A stretch of 64,000 nucleotides of DNA from Candidatus Bathyarchaeota archaeon (GCA_025059045.1 JANXEA010000008.1:62001-126000), one strand, 5' to 3'; shown: positions 9,184 through 18,883, counted from the first letter of the stretch. Numbers and translations: made by a program. Notes: generated by a model not told the origin, from the sequence alone.

Positions 9184-9302
9184 TGGTCTACTACAATTCG
9201 CGTTGGCTTATCATCTTATAAGGATCCATTTTCTATAAAACTTTAAATTCATCATCTTCCAAAATAGGGAGAAAATCCTTCCGCCAACAAATATTATGGG
9301 AT

Positions 9303-9962
9303 TTGAATAGTATGGAAAAAAGATATCTTATAAGCATTATAGCACTAGTAGGCGTTGCCGTTATATCAGCTGTTATTCTTTATCACACATTATTCGTTGG
9401 GAATATTGTTGAGGAAATCGGGCTTTCAGGAATATTTCTGGTATCCATGCTTAGCCACTTAACTATTATAGGTAGAGACCTTTTTGCACCCGCATTCATA
9501 AGCCTGACCCCATTCTATAATCCTGTCATTCTTGGATTCTCTGCAGGTATTGGAGCAGCGGTAGGTGAGGTCACAACTTACTATTGGGGTTTAGGCATCA
9601 GCAACACGTTCCAGAAGGGCAGTGAAGAGAGCCAATTCACCAGGTGGATGAAGAAATATGGAAATCTTGCGCTTCTTATCGTTGCTTCTTCACCTCTACC
9701 CGACACGCCTATCGCGCTTTTAGCCGGCTCATCTAGGCTTCCCATAGGAAAATTTCTCATGATACAAATTGTAGGCAAGACATTATTCTATTCCCTCGCA
9801 GCCGCAGCAGGAGGCTTTATCTTCGCGCAATTAAGCGACATTTTCGGTGAGCTTCTTCTCTCCACGCTCGTCGTTGCCGCTTCACTTGCATTATGCGTGA
9901 TCGCATCATGGAACAAAGGAAGAGAGAAAGTTCTTAAACTGTTAAGAATGATTCTTCATTGA
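9303..9962 (+). CDS. DedA/VTT-domain (SNARE-associated) membrane protein
   Basis: Polytopic membrane protein of the VTT/DedA superfamily. Hydrophobic segments occur at about residues 7-27, 42-58, 70-95, 120-140, 155-180 and 185-203. The VTT signatures are visible: a glycine-rich reentrant segment GFSAGIGAAVGEVTTYYWG and the Pro/Asp phrase SPLPDTPIALLAGSSRLP. Some DedA-family proteins have been linked to lipid flipping in the membrane; the substrate here cannot be read. The start is either TTG at 9303 or ATG at 9312. It stands alone between ogg and cysS. Confidence 0.78.
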   Translation: MNSMEKRYLISIIALVGVAVISAVILYHTLFVGNIVEEIGLSGIFLVSMLSHLTIIGRDLFAPAFISLTPFYNPVILGFSAGIGAAVGEVTTYYWGLGISNTFQKGSEESQFTRWMKKYGNLALLIVASSPLPDTPIALLAGSSRLPIGKFLMIQIVGKTLFYSLAAAAGGFIFAQLSDIFGELLLSTLVVAASLALCVIASWNKGREKVLKLLRMILH

Positions 9963-10024
9963 GTATTTTATTAGAAGCATTAATTACTACTGAATGAAAG
10001 GATTGTTAAGGCAGGACACGCTTC

Positions 10025-11443
10025 ATGGTTCTAATGGTCTTCAATACTCTTGGGAGAAAGAAAGAAGAATTTGTTCCTATACGGGAAAAGGAAGTCAGAA
10101 TATACGTCTGTGGACCAACCGTCTACGATTATATTCACATAGGCAACGCGAGAGCGTTTATCTTCTCAGATGTGGTCCGCCGCTACTTGGAATACAAAGG
10201 ATACAAAGTCAGACTTGTCCGCAACGTAACAGACATCGACGATAAGATCATTAAAAGGGCGGAAGAGATGGGATTGAGCGTCCAAGAGCTAGCTGAAAAA
10301 TATACTGATGCTTACTTCGAGGATGCTAAAAAACTCGGCATTATTAAGCCGGATGTCAATCCACGAGCAACACAGCATATTCCCGAGATTATAGAGGCGA
10401 TTAGAAGACTAATTGAGAGGGGATATGCCTACCAAGCAGACGGCGACGTATACTTCGACGTAACAAAGTTTGGAGACTATGGTAAATTGTCTGGAAACAG
10501 GGCGGCGGCATTAAGGATGGGTGCCAGAATTGAGGCTAATCCGAAAAAGAGGAACCAAGCGGATTTTGCCCTCTGGAAAGCTAAGGCTGGCACCGAAATC
10601 AGTTGGGAAAGCCCTTGGGGGGCTGGAAGACCAGGATGGCATATTGAATGTTCAACCATGGCAATGAAATATTTGGGCGAAACAATAGACATTCATATGG
10701 GTGGAAAGGATCTAATATTTCCACATCACGAGAATGAGATAGCGCAGGCAGAAGCGTCAACAGGCAGGATTTTCGCGAGATACTGGCTTCACAATGAGTG
10801 GGTAACAGTGAATGGAGCGAAAATGTCGAAATCTCTTGGAAATTTTATCACAGTGAGAGATGCATTAAAGATATGCAAGCCGATGGAGCTTAGACTTTTT
10901 CTGATTTCAACGCATTACAGAGCTCCATTAGATTTTAATCAAGAGAAACTTGAAGAAGCAAGGGCGGAGCTAGGTAAGATAGTGGATTCATTCATAAGAT
11001 TCAAGACGCTTGAAGAATCAGTCTTGCCACTCGATGGTGAAGATGAGTTACTAGATAGTATCCAAAAAGCAAAGAGAGAGTTTGAAGAGGCTATGGATGA
11101 TGACTTCAACACTCATTTGGCCATCATGGCGATCCTAGAAGTGGTTAGAGCAATAAACAGTTACTGTGACAGAAATAAAGTGGTAAGCCAGAAGATTAAA
11201 GAAGAAGTGCTGAAAACCTTCATTCGCCTCTTAGATGTTTTAGGCATAGGAATCCCAGAGGAGGAAGCGGCAACTCCAACGCCTAAATATCTGAATGATC
11301 TTGTAGCCTTAATACTAGATGTAAGAGAAGAGATGAGAAGAAGAAAAGAATGGAAAACAGCTGACATGATAAGAGAACGGCTTGAAAAAATTGGAGTGAA
11401 AATAGAAGATACCCCTGAAGGCCCGAAGGTTTCGCTTGATTAG
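10025..11443 (+). CDS. cysS: Cysteinyl-tRNA synthetase
   Basis: Charges tRNA-Cys with cysteine. The class I motifs are present: HIGN at residues 38-41 (YIHIGNARAF) and KMSKS in NGAKMSKSLGNF. The zinc-binding residues fit CGPTVYDY near the N-terminus and the WHIECS / HHENE segment later. At 472 residues it is full length, with the anticodon-binding helical domain ending at EDTPEGPKV. The ATG at 10025 has AAGGCAGG 11 nt upstream; a second Met three codons later is an alternative. Presence of CysRS means cysteine is charged directly, so the SepRS/SepCysS route is not needed. Confidence 0.96.
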   Translation: MVLMVFNTLGRKKEEFVPIREKEVRIYVCGPTVYDYIHIGNARAFIFSDVVRRYLEYKGYKVRLVRNVTDIDDKIIKRAEEMGLSVQELAEKYTDAYFEDAKKLGIIKPDVNPRATQHIPEIIEAIRRLIERGYAYQADGDVYFDVTKFGDYGKLSGNRAAALRMGARIEANPKKRNQADFALWKAKAGTEISWESPWGAGRPGWHIECSTMAMKYLGETIDIHMGGKDLIFPHHENEIAQAEASTGRIFARYWLHNEWVTVNGAKMSKSLGNFITVRDALKICKPMELRLFLISTHYRAPLDFNQEKLEEARAELGKIVDSFIRFKTLEESVLPLDGEDELLDSIQKAKREFEEAMDDDFNTHLAIMAILEVVRAINSYCDRNKVVSQKIKEEVLKTFIRLLDVLGIGIPEEEAATPTPKYLNDLVALILDVREEMRRRKEWKTADMIRERLEKIGVKIEDTPEGPKVSLD

Positions 11444-11583
11444 CGAAATGGGGTGCGGTTTAAAAATCAATTCTATTCATACAACATGCCATCGGAATAC
11501 ACTGTGAGTATAAAGAAGGAGTGTAACATGTCAAGTTTAAATTCTAGAGAGAGACAATTATAAACATCATATCCTATCGAGAA

Positions 11584-12042
11584 GTGCCTGTGTTGCAGGG
11601 AAGTAAAAGAAGAATAGTATCTGTTGAGCTGAGCTTTCTTGCTCATGCAACAGAAGACCAGGATAAAGTTCTCCAAGCTGTAAGAAATATACTTCCGCAG
11701 GAGCAAATTGATAACATCACATTCATCAAAAGCAAAATGAAAGGAGAGTATGGAAACCCGATTACCCTATTCAAAGCGCAGATAAGGGACCACGCAGCCG
11801 CCGAAGCTTTAGTTAGGAATCTTTCATCAAATCTTCTATTGACTGACAGAGAAGTTCTCCAGCATGAGTTCGAGCATCACGTTGAAAGGGGCAATCTGTA
11901 TCTCAGATTCGATAAGCAGGCTGCTCTCCTCGGAGAAACAAGGCTTTGTAGAGCAGATCCAATACGCATAAGGATACGTTTCAACACATCGAGGTTAGAA
12001 GAACTGAAAGAGAAATGTAGAGAAATCGGGATTCTACCATGA
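11584..12042 (+). CDS. Archaeal RNA-binding protein of the exosome-associated (COG1325-like) family
   Basis: A 152-residue protein of the archaeal RNA-binding family related to UPF0201/COG1325, sometimes described as a predicted exosome-associated protein. Typical phrases are VELSFLAHATEDQDKVLQAV at the start, followed by TFIKSKMKGEYGNPITLF and the conserved basic end LCRADPIRIRIRF. It starts the operon with the two RNase P proteins; its stop overlaps the start of rnp3 by 4 bp (ATGA). The GTG start lies about 25-30 nt downstream of an ATTATAAA box near 11553, implying an almost leaderless transcript. The precise function is unknown; RNA processing is likely from context. Confidence 0.78.
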   Translation: MPVLQGSKRRIVSVELSFLAHATEDQDKVLQAVRNILPQEQIDNITFIKSKMKGEYGNPITLFKAQIRDHAAAEALVRNLSSNLLLTDREVLQHEFEHHVERGNLYLRFDKQAALLGETRLCRADPIRIRIRFNTSRLEELKEKCREIGILP

Positions 12043-12779
12043 AAACTTACTTTGACATTCACCTATGTCCACTCCTCCGTGACCTAACTAGCACTGAGCG
12101 GCTCATTCGAAAATCATCCGAACTTGGATACTCGGCTTTGGGCATCACTTTCACACCAGCGGTTGACCGGAGAGAGATCGAACAGATCGGTGCGATATGC
12201 GACGCGGCAAAAATAAGGTATGTGACAAGAGTTGACTTACGTCCAAGAACGGTTAGAGAATTGCTTGAATATCTAAGGAGGGTTCGGCGACGGTTTGTGA
12301 TAGTTGCGGTTCAGTGCTACTCTGAAGCGGTCGCAAGGCAGGCTGCGAAAGATAAAAGAGTTGACCTCTTATCCTTCCCTTTCAACGGATCCGGCAAATG
12401 CTTCTTCGACCGTGCTGAAGCAGAATTGGCCTCCAGCGCTGGCGCCTCACTTGAAATTGACATGTCTCAGATTCTGTCCACTAGCGGTCTGCAAAGATCT
12501 ATTCTCTTAATGAAACTTAGAAGAGAAGTCTTCTACGCCAAAAAGTTCAATGTTCCAATAGTGCTCGCAAGCGGAACTTCGAACGTCAACCTTTTGAGGA
12601 AACCTGAAGATTATGCATCCTTGGCCTTCCTTTTCGGTTTAAGTTGGCATGACGCAATAAAAGCATTGTCGAGCAATCCTCAAACAATAGTAGAACGTAA
12701 CGCTAGGAAACTTGGTCCGAACTATGTGGCGCCTGGAGTATACATAATTAAGAGGGGAGAAGATTGCCGCGGGAAGTAA
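12039..12779 (+). CDS. rnp3: RNase P protein component 3 (Rpp30)
   Basis: Protein subunit of archaeal RNase P, which trims the 5' leader of tRNA precursors; Rpp30 pairs with Pop5 to activate the catalytic RNA. The TIM-barrel fold is recognisable from YFDIHLCPLL at the N-terminus, then LGITFTPAVDR, RVDLRPRTVREL and the C-terminal LASGTSNVNLLRKPEDYASL. At 246 residues it is full length. It overlaps the preceding RNA-binding gene by 4 bp and the following rnp2 by 16 bp, so the three are tightly co-translated. Confidence 0.92.
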   Translation: MKTYFDIHLCPLLRDLTSTERLIRKSSELGYSALGITFTPAVDRREIEQIGAICDAAKIRYVTRVDLRPRTVRELLEYLRRVRRRFVIVAVQCYSEAVARQAAKDKRVDLLSFPFNGSGKCFFDRAEAELASSAGASLEIDMSQILSTSGLQRSILLMKLRREVFYAKKFNVPIVLASGTSNVNLLRKPEDYASLAFLFGLSWHDAIKALSSNPQTIVERNARKLGPNYVAPGVYIIKRGEDCRGK

Positions 12780-13093
12780 GGAGACGCTACATCTCTTTCA
12801 AAATTGACTGTAACGGGGAATTAGATGAAAAAGATCTTAATCAAGCAATATGGGAGACCACTCTAAAATTATTCGGCGAATTTGGGGCGAGTCTCACTCA
12901 TCTTTCCCTCATCGAGTATGATGGAAAAAGAAGAATGGGTATAGTGCGCTGCTCTCACATAGCATTGGATTGCGTGAAAGCTTCGCTTGCGTCAATTACA
13001 AGAATAGGAAAACATGACGCGGCGATACAGATACAGCTCGTTTCCGGGACGTTAAAGTCGCTTAGAAAAAAAATCTATGGACATGAGGTTTAG
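12764..13093 (+). CDS. rnp2: RNase P protein component 2 (Pop5)
   Basis: Pop5, the partner of Rpp30 in archaeal RNase P. The family phrases RRRYISFKIDCNGELDEKDL at the start and GIVRCSHIALDCVKASLASI in the middle are clear. The 109-residue length is normal. The start is TTG at 12764, inside the 3' end of rnp3 (16-bp overlap). The ribosome binding site GAGGGGAGAAGA lies within rnp3 coding sequence. This is the third gene of the RNA-processing operon. Confidence 0.92.
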   Translation: MPREVRRRYISFKIDCNGELDEKDLNQAIWETTLKLFGEFGASLTHLSLIEYDGKRRMGIVRCSHIALDCVKASLASITRIGKHDAAIQIQLVSGTLKSLRKKIYGHEV

Positions 13094-13144
13094 AATCAAA
13101 CTGCTTATATGCTAAGTCTTCTAGTTTAAGTTTGAGGTTAGGTC

Positions 13145-13852
13145 TTGAGGGACTCAATCACCGATAGGGAAGTTGAAAATCTCTTCTTTCTACTTTACAG
13201 ATTGGCTGAGATGGGAGCTGTAAACAGAACCCTAAAGATTTCGACAAAGTTCTTAGCTGAAAAGATGGACCTTTCTCAGCAGACACTCTCGAGAAGGCTA
13301 ATTGATCTTGAAAGGAAGGGTCTGGTACTCAGGTCTGTTGCACGTGATGGAACCTACGTAAAAATTTCCGACCAGGGTGTCAGACTGCTAAGAAAAATCC
13401 AAAGCGGCTTAAACATTATATTCGAAGAGCATGTTCCACTCTCTGTTACATTGGAGGGGCTGGTCTTCTCCGGTCTCGGCGAGGGCGCATATTATGTTAC
13501 CCGTAAGCCTTATAGAGACCAGTTCATCCAGAAGCTAGGCTTCGATCCCTATCCAGGAACCTTAAACTTAAAGCTTGTAGACGATTATAATAGGAGATTG
13601 AGACGTGAACTAGAAACATGCGCGGGGATCGAAATTGAAGGCTTCCAGAATGAAAACAGAACCTTCGGTCCGGTTAAATGTTTCCAAGCCAAGATAGGTA
13701 ACAAAGAAGATGGTGCAGTTCTTTTCGCCCTGCGAACCCACTACGATGACTCTGTTCTTGAGATCATATCGCCATACTGTTTACGCAGTCGCCTCAGATT
13801 GAAGGACGGCAGCAAACTCAAAGTAGAAGTATTTATCAAATCAAAAATTTAA
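13145..13852 (+). CDS. ribK: CTP-dependent riboflavin kinase with N-terminal winged helix
   Basis: Archaeal riboflavin kinase that uses CTP to make FMN, fused to a DNA-binding domain that can repress by sensing its product. The N-terminal winged helix is at about residues 5-85 (STKFLAEKMDLSQQTLSRRL). The kinase domain begins near 100, with GLGEGAYYVTRKPYRDQF, GFDPYPGTLNLKL and the C-terminal TFGPVKCFQAKI. At 235 residues it is full length for the fused form. The start is TTG with a GAGGTTAGGT ribosome binding site. It follows rnp2 by 51 nt, so it may be read from the same transcript. Confidence 0.9.
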   Translation: MRDSITDREVENLFFLLYRLAEMGAVNRTLKISTKFLAEKMDLSQQTLSRRLIDLERKGLVLRSVARDGTYVKISDQGVRLLRKIQSGLNIIFEEHVPLSVTLEGLVFSGLGEGAYYVTRKPYRDQFIQKLGFDPYPGTLNLKLVDDYNRRLRRELETCAGIEIEGFQNENRTFGPVKCFQAKIGNKEDGAVLFALRTHYDDSVLEIISPYCLRSRLRLKDGSKLKVEVFIKSKI

Positions 13853-13889
13853 GTAGAAGATAAAGATCGGCCAGTTTCAGGCTTTTCTT

Positions 13890-14123
13890 TCATCTATTAT
13901 TATTTTTTAATAATTGGATGATTCTCCTATCTTTTGCGAGACTTGAAACTGATACTAGCCCAGTAACCTCAAGCCGCATAAGCGCCTTGTTGAATTCGCC
14001 GAACCCTATGTTCTCGCAGCTATCTTTCAGCATGTCAAATAGCTCTTCGTCGGTTAACGATCCCTTCTGCTTTAGAATATTTAGTATAGCCGAATAGAGA
14101 GGCTGCATATTCCACGTGCTCAT
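13890..14123 (-). CDS. Small winged-helix-like protein downstream of cdc48
   Basis: A 77-residue protein, taking the ATG that follows an AAGGAGATGA ribosome binding site; an upstream in-frame ATG at 14156 would add 11 residues but lies before that site. The predicted pattern is a winged helix: helix YSAILNILKQKGSLTDEEL, recognition helix FGEFNKALMRLEVTGLV, and a beta wing VSSLAKDRRIIQLL. It begins 37 nt after the cdc48 stop on the same strand, so it is probably co-transcribed. The family is not one I can name. A regulator or an adaptor of the CDC48 unfoldase are both possible. Confidence 0.72.
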   Translation of the reverse strand: MSTWNMQPLYSAILNILKQKGSLTDEELFDMLKDSCENIGFGEFNKALMRLEVTGLVSVSSLAKDRRIIQLLKNNNR

Positions 14124-14160
14124 AGTCATCTCCTTTTCATGGTTATGGTTCATCACCAGT

Positions 14161-16344
14161 TTATGCGACCAAAGGTGCCGGTTTCTGGATTCTCCTTACC
14201 TGCTTCATGAAGTTCTTATACCAGTTCTCCATCTCCGGGGATATGCTTGGACCTACCTTCTTGAGGGCTTCCTGAAAGTCCGCCATTGTAACCTCGCTTG
14301 AATTTATGTCTCTCCGCAGAGCTATCAGAGCGGCTTCTCTACAGACGGATTCTATGTCTGCTCCAGAATATCCTTTAGTTATCCTAGCTAATTCTTCTAA
14401 GTTTACATCCTTGGCAAGCGGCATACCTTTGGTGTGAATCTTGAAGATTTGCAGTCTGCCCTCGTCATTAGGTTCCGGAACATAGATTAACCTATCGAAT
14501 CTTCCCGGCCTTAGAACAGCTGGGTCTATTATGTCCGGTCTATTAGTTGCGGCAATCACGACGACATCTTGTAATGCGACTATGCCATCTATCTCCGTCA
14601 AAAGTTGACTGATTACACGGTCTGTCACACCGCTGTCGCCGATTCCTAAGCCCCTTCTGGGAACAAGCGCGTCAATCTCATCGAAGAATATGATGGCGGG
14701 TGCCGACATCCTTGCCTTTCTAAAGACCTCGCGTATAGCCTTCTCCGATTCGCCGACCCATTTAGAGAAAACCTCCGGCCCCTTGATCGATATAAAGTTT
14801 GCTTCGCTCTCAGTCGCGACTGCCCTCGCAAGCAACGTCTTTCCGCAGCCCGGCGGGCCATACAGCAGAATACCTTTTGGCGGTTTAATCCCCATCCTAC
14901 TGAATACCTCAGGATTCTTAATAGGCCACTCAACCGATTCGCGCAGGCTCTGTTTAACCTCTTCTAGGTCGCCTATCTCGTCCCAATGAACTGTCGGCAC
15001 TTCAATAGCCACCTCCCTCATCGCGGTCGGTGTTACTTCTTTGAATGCATTCAGGAAGTCTTCCATCGTCACTTCCATCTTCTCAAGAACGCTTGGAGGG
15101 ATCCTTTCCTGCTCAAGATCGATTTCAGGGAGGTATCGCCTTAAAGCCTTCATAGCCGTCTCTCTGGCTAGAGCCGCCAAGTCCGCGCCGGTATACCCAT
15201 GCGTCATTTCAGCCAATCTCTTGAGATCAACATTCTGGGATAATGGCATACCTCGCGTGTGTATCTGAAGAATCTCGTATCTCCCCTGCTTGTCTGGGAT
15301 TCCTATCTCAATTTCTCGGTCAAATCGCCCTGGTCTTCTTAAGGCTGGATCAAGAGCGTTCGGTCTGTTTGTTGCGCCGATGACGATCACGTTTCCCCTA
15401 CCAGTCAGACCGTCCATTAAGGCTAATAGCTGTGCAACAACGCGTCTCTCAACCTCGCCTGTTACCTCCTCCCTCTTTGGAGCTATAGCATCCAATTCGT
15501 CTATGAAGATGATGGCTGGAGCATTCTTTTCCGCCTGCTGGAAGATCTCCCTCAGCCTTGCTTCTGACTCCCCATAGAATTTACTCATTATTTCAGGTCC
15601 ATTAATCGAGAAGAAGTTCGCATCAGACTCATTTGCAACCGCTCTTGCAAGAAGCGTCTTTCCGCAGCCCGGTGGACCGTGGAGTAGGACGCCTTTAGGA
15701 GGTTCTATGCCGAGTCTCTGGAAAATCTCAGGATGCCTCATTGGAAGCTCAACCATCTCCCTTAAACGCTGGATCTCCTCTTTTAGACCTCCTATATCCT
15801 CGTAGGTAGTACGTGGGAGACCCTTAGCTTCAGGTGCTGGTTCAGGCAATATCTGCAATTTGGTATCATAATTTAATCTCACAACACCTTGGGGTCGAGT
15901 CTTCATCACTGTGAATTGAACTGGATGACCGAGCATCATAACTAGGGTCGTGTCCCCTTCTACAAAAGTCCTCTCCATAAGGCGGTTCTTCACAAAATTT
16001 GTGAAGTCCTCATCCACATTCAGGCGCATATCGATCGGTGCTAGAATTATGCTTAGAGCATCCTTAACATCAGCACGTTGAACAATTACATACTCATTTA
16101 TTGAGACCCCTGCATTCTTACGTGTGAAACCATCTATTCTGATAATTCCTCGTCCCTGGTCCTCCGCATAGGCAGGCCAGGCGATTGCAGATGTTCTCCT
16201 TTTACCGATTATTTCGATTACATCACCAGCAGAGACCCCTAAATCCTCCATAGTCTTCTGGTCTATTCTTGCAATACCCCTAGCCACATCCCTCTGCTTT
16301 GCGTCTCCTACTCTCAGCTGAACCTCTTTCACGGTGGCCACCAC
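14161..16344 (-). CDS. cdc48: CDC48/VAT AAA+ unfoldase
   Basis: Hexameric AAA+ ATPase that unfolds and extracts proteins, partner of the archaeal proteasome. The N-terminal double-psi-barrel domain covers about residues 5-180. The first ATPase ring has Walker A GPPGCGKT at 223-230 and Walker [10 protein letters not shown]. The second ring has a further GPPGCGKT and IIFFDEIDA around residues 500-560. Arginine fingers are in the RRPGRFDRE and RPGRFDRLI segments. The 727-residue length is typical of VAT. It starts at GTG and is followed by the small winged-helix gene. Confidence 0.96.
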   Translation of the reverse strand: MVATVKEVQLRVGDAKQRDVARGIARIDQKTMEDLGVSAGDVIEIIGKRRTSAIAWPAYAEDQGRGIIRIDGFTRKNAGVSINEYVIVQRADVKDALSIILAPIDMRLNVDEDFTNFVKNRLMERTFVEGDTTLVMMLGHPVQFTVMKTRPQGVVRLNYDTKLQILPEPAPEAKGLPRTTYEDIGGLKEEIQRLREMVELPMRHPEIFQRLGIEPPKGVLLHGPPGCGKTLLARAVANESDANFFSINGPEIMSKFYGESEARLREIFQQAEKNAPAIIFIDELDAIAPKREEVTGEVERRVVAQLLALMDGLTGRGNVIVIGATNRPNALDPALRRPGRFDREIEIGIPDKQGRYEILQIHTRGMPLSQNVDLKRLAEMTHGYTGADLAALARETAMKALRRYLPEIDLEQERIPPSVLEKMEVTMEDFLNAFKEVTPTAMREVAIEVPTVHWDEIGDLEEVKQSLRESVEWPIKNPEVFSRMGIKPPKGILLYGPPGCGKTLLARAVATESEANFISIKGPEVFSKWVGESEKAIREVFRKARMSAPAIIFFDEIDALVPRRGLGIGDSGVTDRVISQLLTEIDGIVALQDVVVIAATNRPDIIDPAVLRPGRFDRLIYVPEPNDEGRLQIFKIHTKGMPLAKDVNLEELARITKGYSGADIESVCREAALIALRRDINSSEVTMADFQEALKKVGPSISPEMENWYKNFMKQVRRIQKPAPLVA

Positions 16345-16415
16345 GTCTAACGTGTCCCCTCAGAATGAAGAACAACATTTCCTATATAAACATAATGAAC
16401 GGGGATTTAATACGT

Positions 16416-16688
16416 TTAAACCCTTCTCACCATCAAGGTTTGGAAATCGCTTATCTCTTTAATCTCTTTTAGGCATGACTCTACCCCGTCTATCGCGCCC
16501 TCCTTATCTTCCGGCACCAGTATATGGGCTATGGTGGCAACGAGGCCGAATGCAATCGGTTCTTCTTCGAATCCGTAGATTGAAGCATATTCTGGAAGAG
16601 CTCTCTCTATCTTCCTCTTGAGATCCTCTCGATCAACATCAATTTCAGCAGGGAAGATTTTTAATGAGATTAGGACCTTCTTAGCCAA
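16416..16688 (-). CDS. ef1b: Translation elongation factor aEF1B (EF-1 beta)
   Basis: Guanine nucleotide exchange factor that recharges EF-1A with GTP. The 90-residue ferredoxin-like domain begins KVLISLKIFPAEIDVD and shows EEPIAFGLVATIAHILVPED in the middle and ISDFQTLMVRRV at the end, which closely matches archaeal aEF1B. The length is normal. It lies 71 nt upstream of cdc48 on the same strand, and its start follows an A/T-rich promoter-like stretch at about 16720-16745. Confidence 0.94.
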   Translation of the reverse strand: MAKKVLISLKIFPAEIDVDREDLKRKIERALPEYASIYGFEEEPIAFGLVATIAHILVPEDKEGAIDGVESCLKEIKEISDFQTLMVRRV

Positions 16689-16791
16689 TGTTAATGCACC
16701 ATTTGAATGCCTCTTAAGAGTATTAGGAAGTATTTTAAAATTTTGCTAATAATGTCGCTTGCAAAGAGATTGCTCCCATCATTCATCATGC

Positions 16792-17580
16792 TTAGAGACC
16801 CGTAAAGAAAATGATGATCCATGTTATAATATCCCCGAAAATGAGGGCGAAGAGAAAACCAGCTGTAATGAAGACGATGAATGGAAGACCCGGTGTCACC
16901 CAAACCTTTCCCTCCACATATCTCAAAATGTCGCCAACTTCTCCGGATTCTTCTTCATCGAGAGACCATGACAATCGTAGATGCCGGCTAACCGTACCAT
17001 TTGCTTCATTAATGAAATACTCGAGTGGTATGTAGTGAGATCCTGACCCCAGTTTCTTAACGTCGACTCTCATCCCGGTCATGAAGACAATAATCTTTCT
17101 CCAAAATGGTTCCTCCTCGAAACCCTCAAATATTCTTTCTTCACCCACAACAAGCTCTGAGAAATTCCGTATAATCATGACCAGTATGAGGAGAGAGGAG
17201 CCCACAGCAGCATTTCCCAAAACCGATAGCGGAAAAGGATATTCTGGCAATAAGGGTTTATACAGAGATGCCTCAGGATATAGTGGAACAGCGAGAGAGA
17301 CGCAGATCAACGCTTTGGCGTCCGCTCCCCCAAAGAACCCAAAATAGAAAAGCGCAAGTGCTACACCTGTTGTAACTGCAACGGACAACATCAGCGAGAA
17401 GACAGGTAGTTGACTCACGTAATATTGGAAAAACAGTAAGGCTAAAGCAACCGGAGCGAAGACGGCCCAGACCTTATCAGGCACCTCCCTACTCCTAAGA
17501 TCATACAACGAAGATACTGAGAGAAATATGAGAGCCCAAAATATCCTCGCCATTTCTATATCTATCTCTAATCCTTTCAT
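16792..17580 (-). CDS. Prepilin peptidase, A24 aspartic protease family
   Basis: Membrane aspartic protease that removes class III signal peptides from type IV pilins and archaellins. The two catalytic aspartates are Asp27 in YDLRSREVPD and Asp87 in GFFGGADAKAL (GxGD-like motif). Hydrophobic segments at about 10-26, 38-56, 60-82, 88-101, 120-137 and 233-260 fit a polytopic protease. A soluble insertion of about 90 residues at 140-230 separates the last segments, as in FlaK/PibD relatives. It is intact and divergent from the broken pilin and ATPase genes on the plus strand. Confidence 0.9.
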   Translation of the reverse strand: MKGLEIDIEMARIFWALIFLSVSSLYDLRSREVPDKVWAVFAPVALALLFFQYYVSQLPVFSLMLSVAVTTGVALALFYFGFFGGADAKALICVSLAVPLYPEASLYKPLLPEYPFPLSVLGNAAVGSSLLILVMIIRNFSELVVGEERIFEGFEEEPFWRKIIVFMTGMRVDVKKLGSGSHYIPLEYFINEANGTVSRHLRLSWSLDEEESGEVGDILRYVEGKVWVTPGLPFIVFITAGFLFALIFGDIITWIIIFFTGL

Positions 17581-17780
17581 CGTCGTATACTCCTTCTTAC
17601 GAAGACATCTATAGATCCGTTTAGGTTTGCTGCATTATCATTGAACAGCCTTTATCTTATCTTTCTTATGGACTAAGAAGACGCCTTTTCATACTATGAA
17701 TATTTATGCCTAAACAGTAACGGTTCTTCATAATTGATTTATGTAAACTTTCCATGTAACGTTCTCATTGTGCAGGGGAA

Positions 17781-18177
17781 GTGGCGAGACTCTCGCCGAG
17801 AAGTAAGAAAGGCATCAGCCCAGCAATTGCGACGGTTATACTCGTCTCGGTAACGATTGTCGTGGCAGTCGCATTTGCCTATTGGATGGGGGAATAGCAG
17901 GTTTATACACGGGGTTCAAGAACCTAGAGATAACAAGTTGATACGCAGTAAAAGTGATAGTGATAATGGCCAATTTTATAATATAACAATCCGTAAATCC
18001 GATGACAATTCAGATCGGGAAGACAGCATATATATCGGTTTCAACGCCACTCACTTTGCGTCAGGGACTACTCTTAACATCCAGCTTCACACGGCCTCTG
18101 GAAAAGACTATCCAGTAATGCTATCGCTACCATATGTTTCATCGCTCCTTCTTTTTTCAGCCTTTACTTCTGGATGA
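17781..18177 (+). pseudogene. Broken archaeal type IV pilin (frameshifts and internal stop)
   Basis: The first frame, GTG at 17781, encodes a class III signal peptide and hydrophobic helix: RSKKGISPAIATVILVSVT then a Val/Ala-rich stretch ending YWMGE and a stop at 17895. If one G is added to the G4 run at 17889-17892 the frame continues as GIAGLYTGFKNLEITS up to a TGA at 17939. A second shift near the A4 run at 17950-17953 gives DSDNGQFYNITI and the usual pilin ending SGTTLNIQLHTASGKDYPVM. The three parts read as one pilin of about 130 residues. The damage is two frameshifts and one stop, so it is a pseudogene unless the sequence carries errors. Confidence 0.82.
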
Positions 18178-18199
18178 CCCCATCCTAGGGAGGGAGCTA

Positions 18200-18883
18200 A
18201 TGGGCCTATTTAGGAAAACATTTGGCGAAAAAAAATTAGAGATGGGTATACGGGGCAGATCGCTGAAGAGGGCATAATTGTCCACCCAAGAGACACATCA
18301 GTCAAGATTGTCGAGAGTTGCTGGATTCACAACCCACTATCTAAGGTCAGCATCGCCGAAGTATTCGAGTCGGAGGGAAACCTGAAATACTTCGTTGAAG
18401 AGGAACCCTTAGACTTTAGGGAGAGACAAGCGTATAGGAAGTTAGTCTCAATCATCAGTCGAGAGCTGAGACCGCCAGAAGCAATCTCAACGGATGCGCA
18501 AACTTATGTGTCTCAGGAAGCAAGCAGGGTTGCAAGAAAGTACCGAAGTTCGCTTGGAAAGTTTAGTGAATGAGTCTTGGAGAAATATCTTCTACTATGT
18601 TGTCCTCGATTTAGCGGGCTATGGTAGTCTTCACTCGATAATGATGGACCCAAATCTTGAGGACATTTCATGCAATGGGCTAAATAAGCCCATTTATGTT
18701 TGGCATAGAAAGTATGAGAGCATACCAACGAATATTGAATATGTCGATGAATATGCGTACAATAACTTCATTATTAAGTTGGCCCACCTTTCAGGAAAGC
18801 ACATCTCAAGCTCCTATCCAATGCTTGACGCAATGCTACCTGAGAAGCATGGGCTTGCCGCTACATTTATAACGCAAGCCTGA
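18200..18883 (+). pseudogene. Truncated type II/IV secretion (pilus assembly) ATPase remnant
   Basis: The N-terminal part of a TadA/GspE/FlaI-like pilus ATPase in three frames. ATG at 18200, with an AGGGAG ribosome binding site, gives MGLFRKTFGEKKLEMG. A shift at the G3 run 18244-18246 leads to TGQIAEEGIIVHPRD and on to a TGA at 18571. A second shift continues as ESWRNIFYYVVLDLAGYG, MDPNLEDISCNGLNKPIYV and LPEKHGLAATF, then a stop at 18881. The Walker A, Asp box and Walker B half of the enzyme is missing altogether, as is the membrane platform gene that normally follows. This cannot be an active ATPase. Confidence 0.85.

Noticed and set aside
17781-18883. Programmed frameshifting in the pilin and ATPase genes
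   Set aside because: There is an extra in-frame stop, and the ATPase lacks its entire catalytic half, so decay is more likely than regulated recoding.
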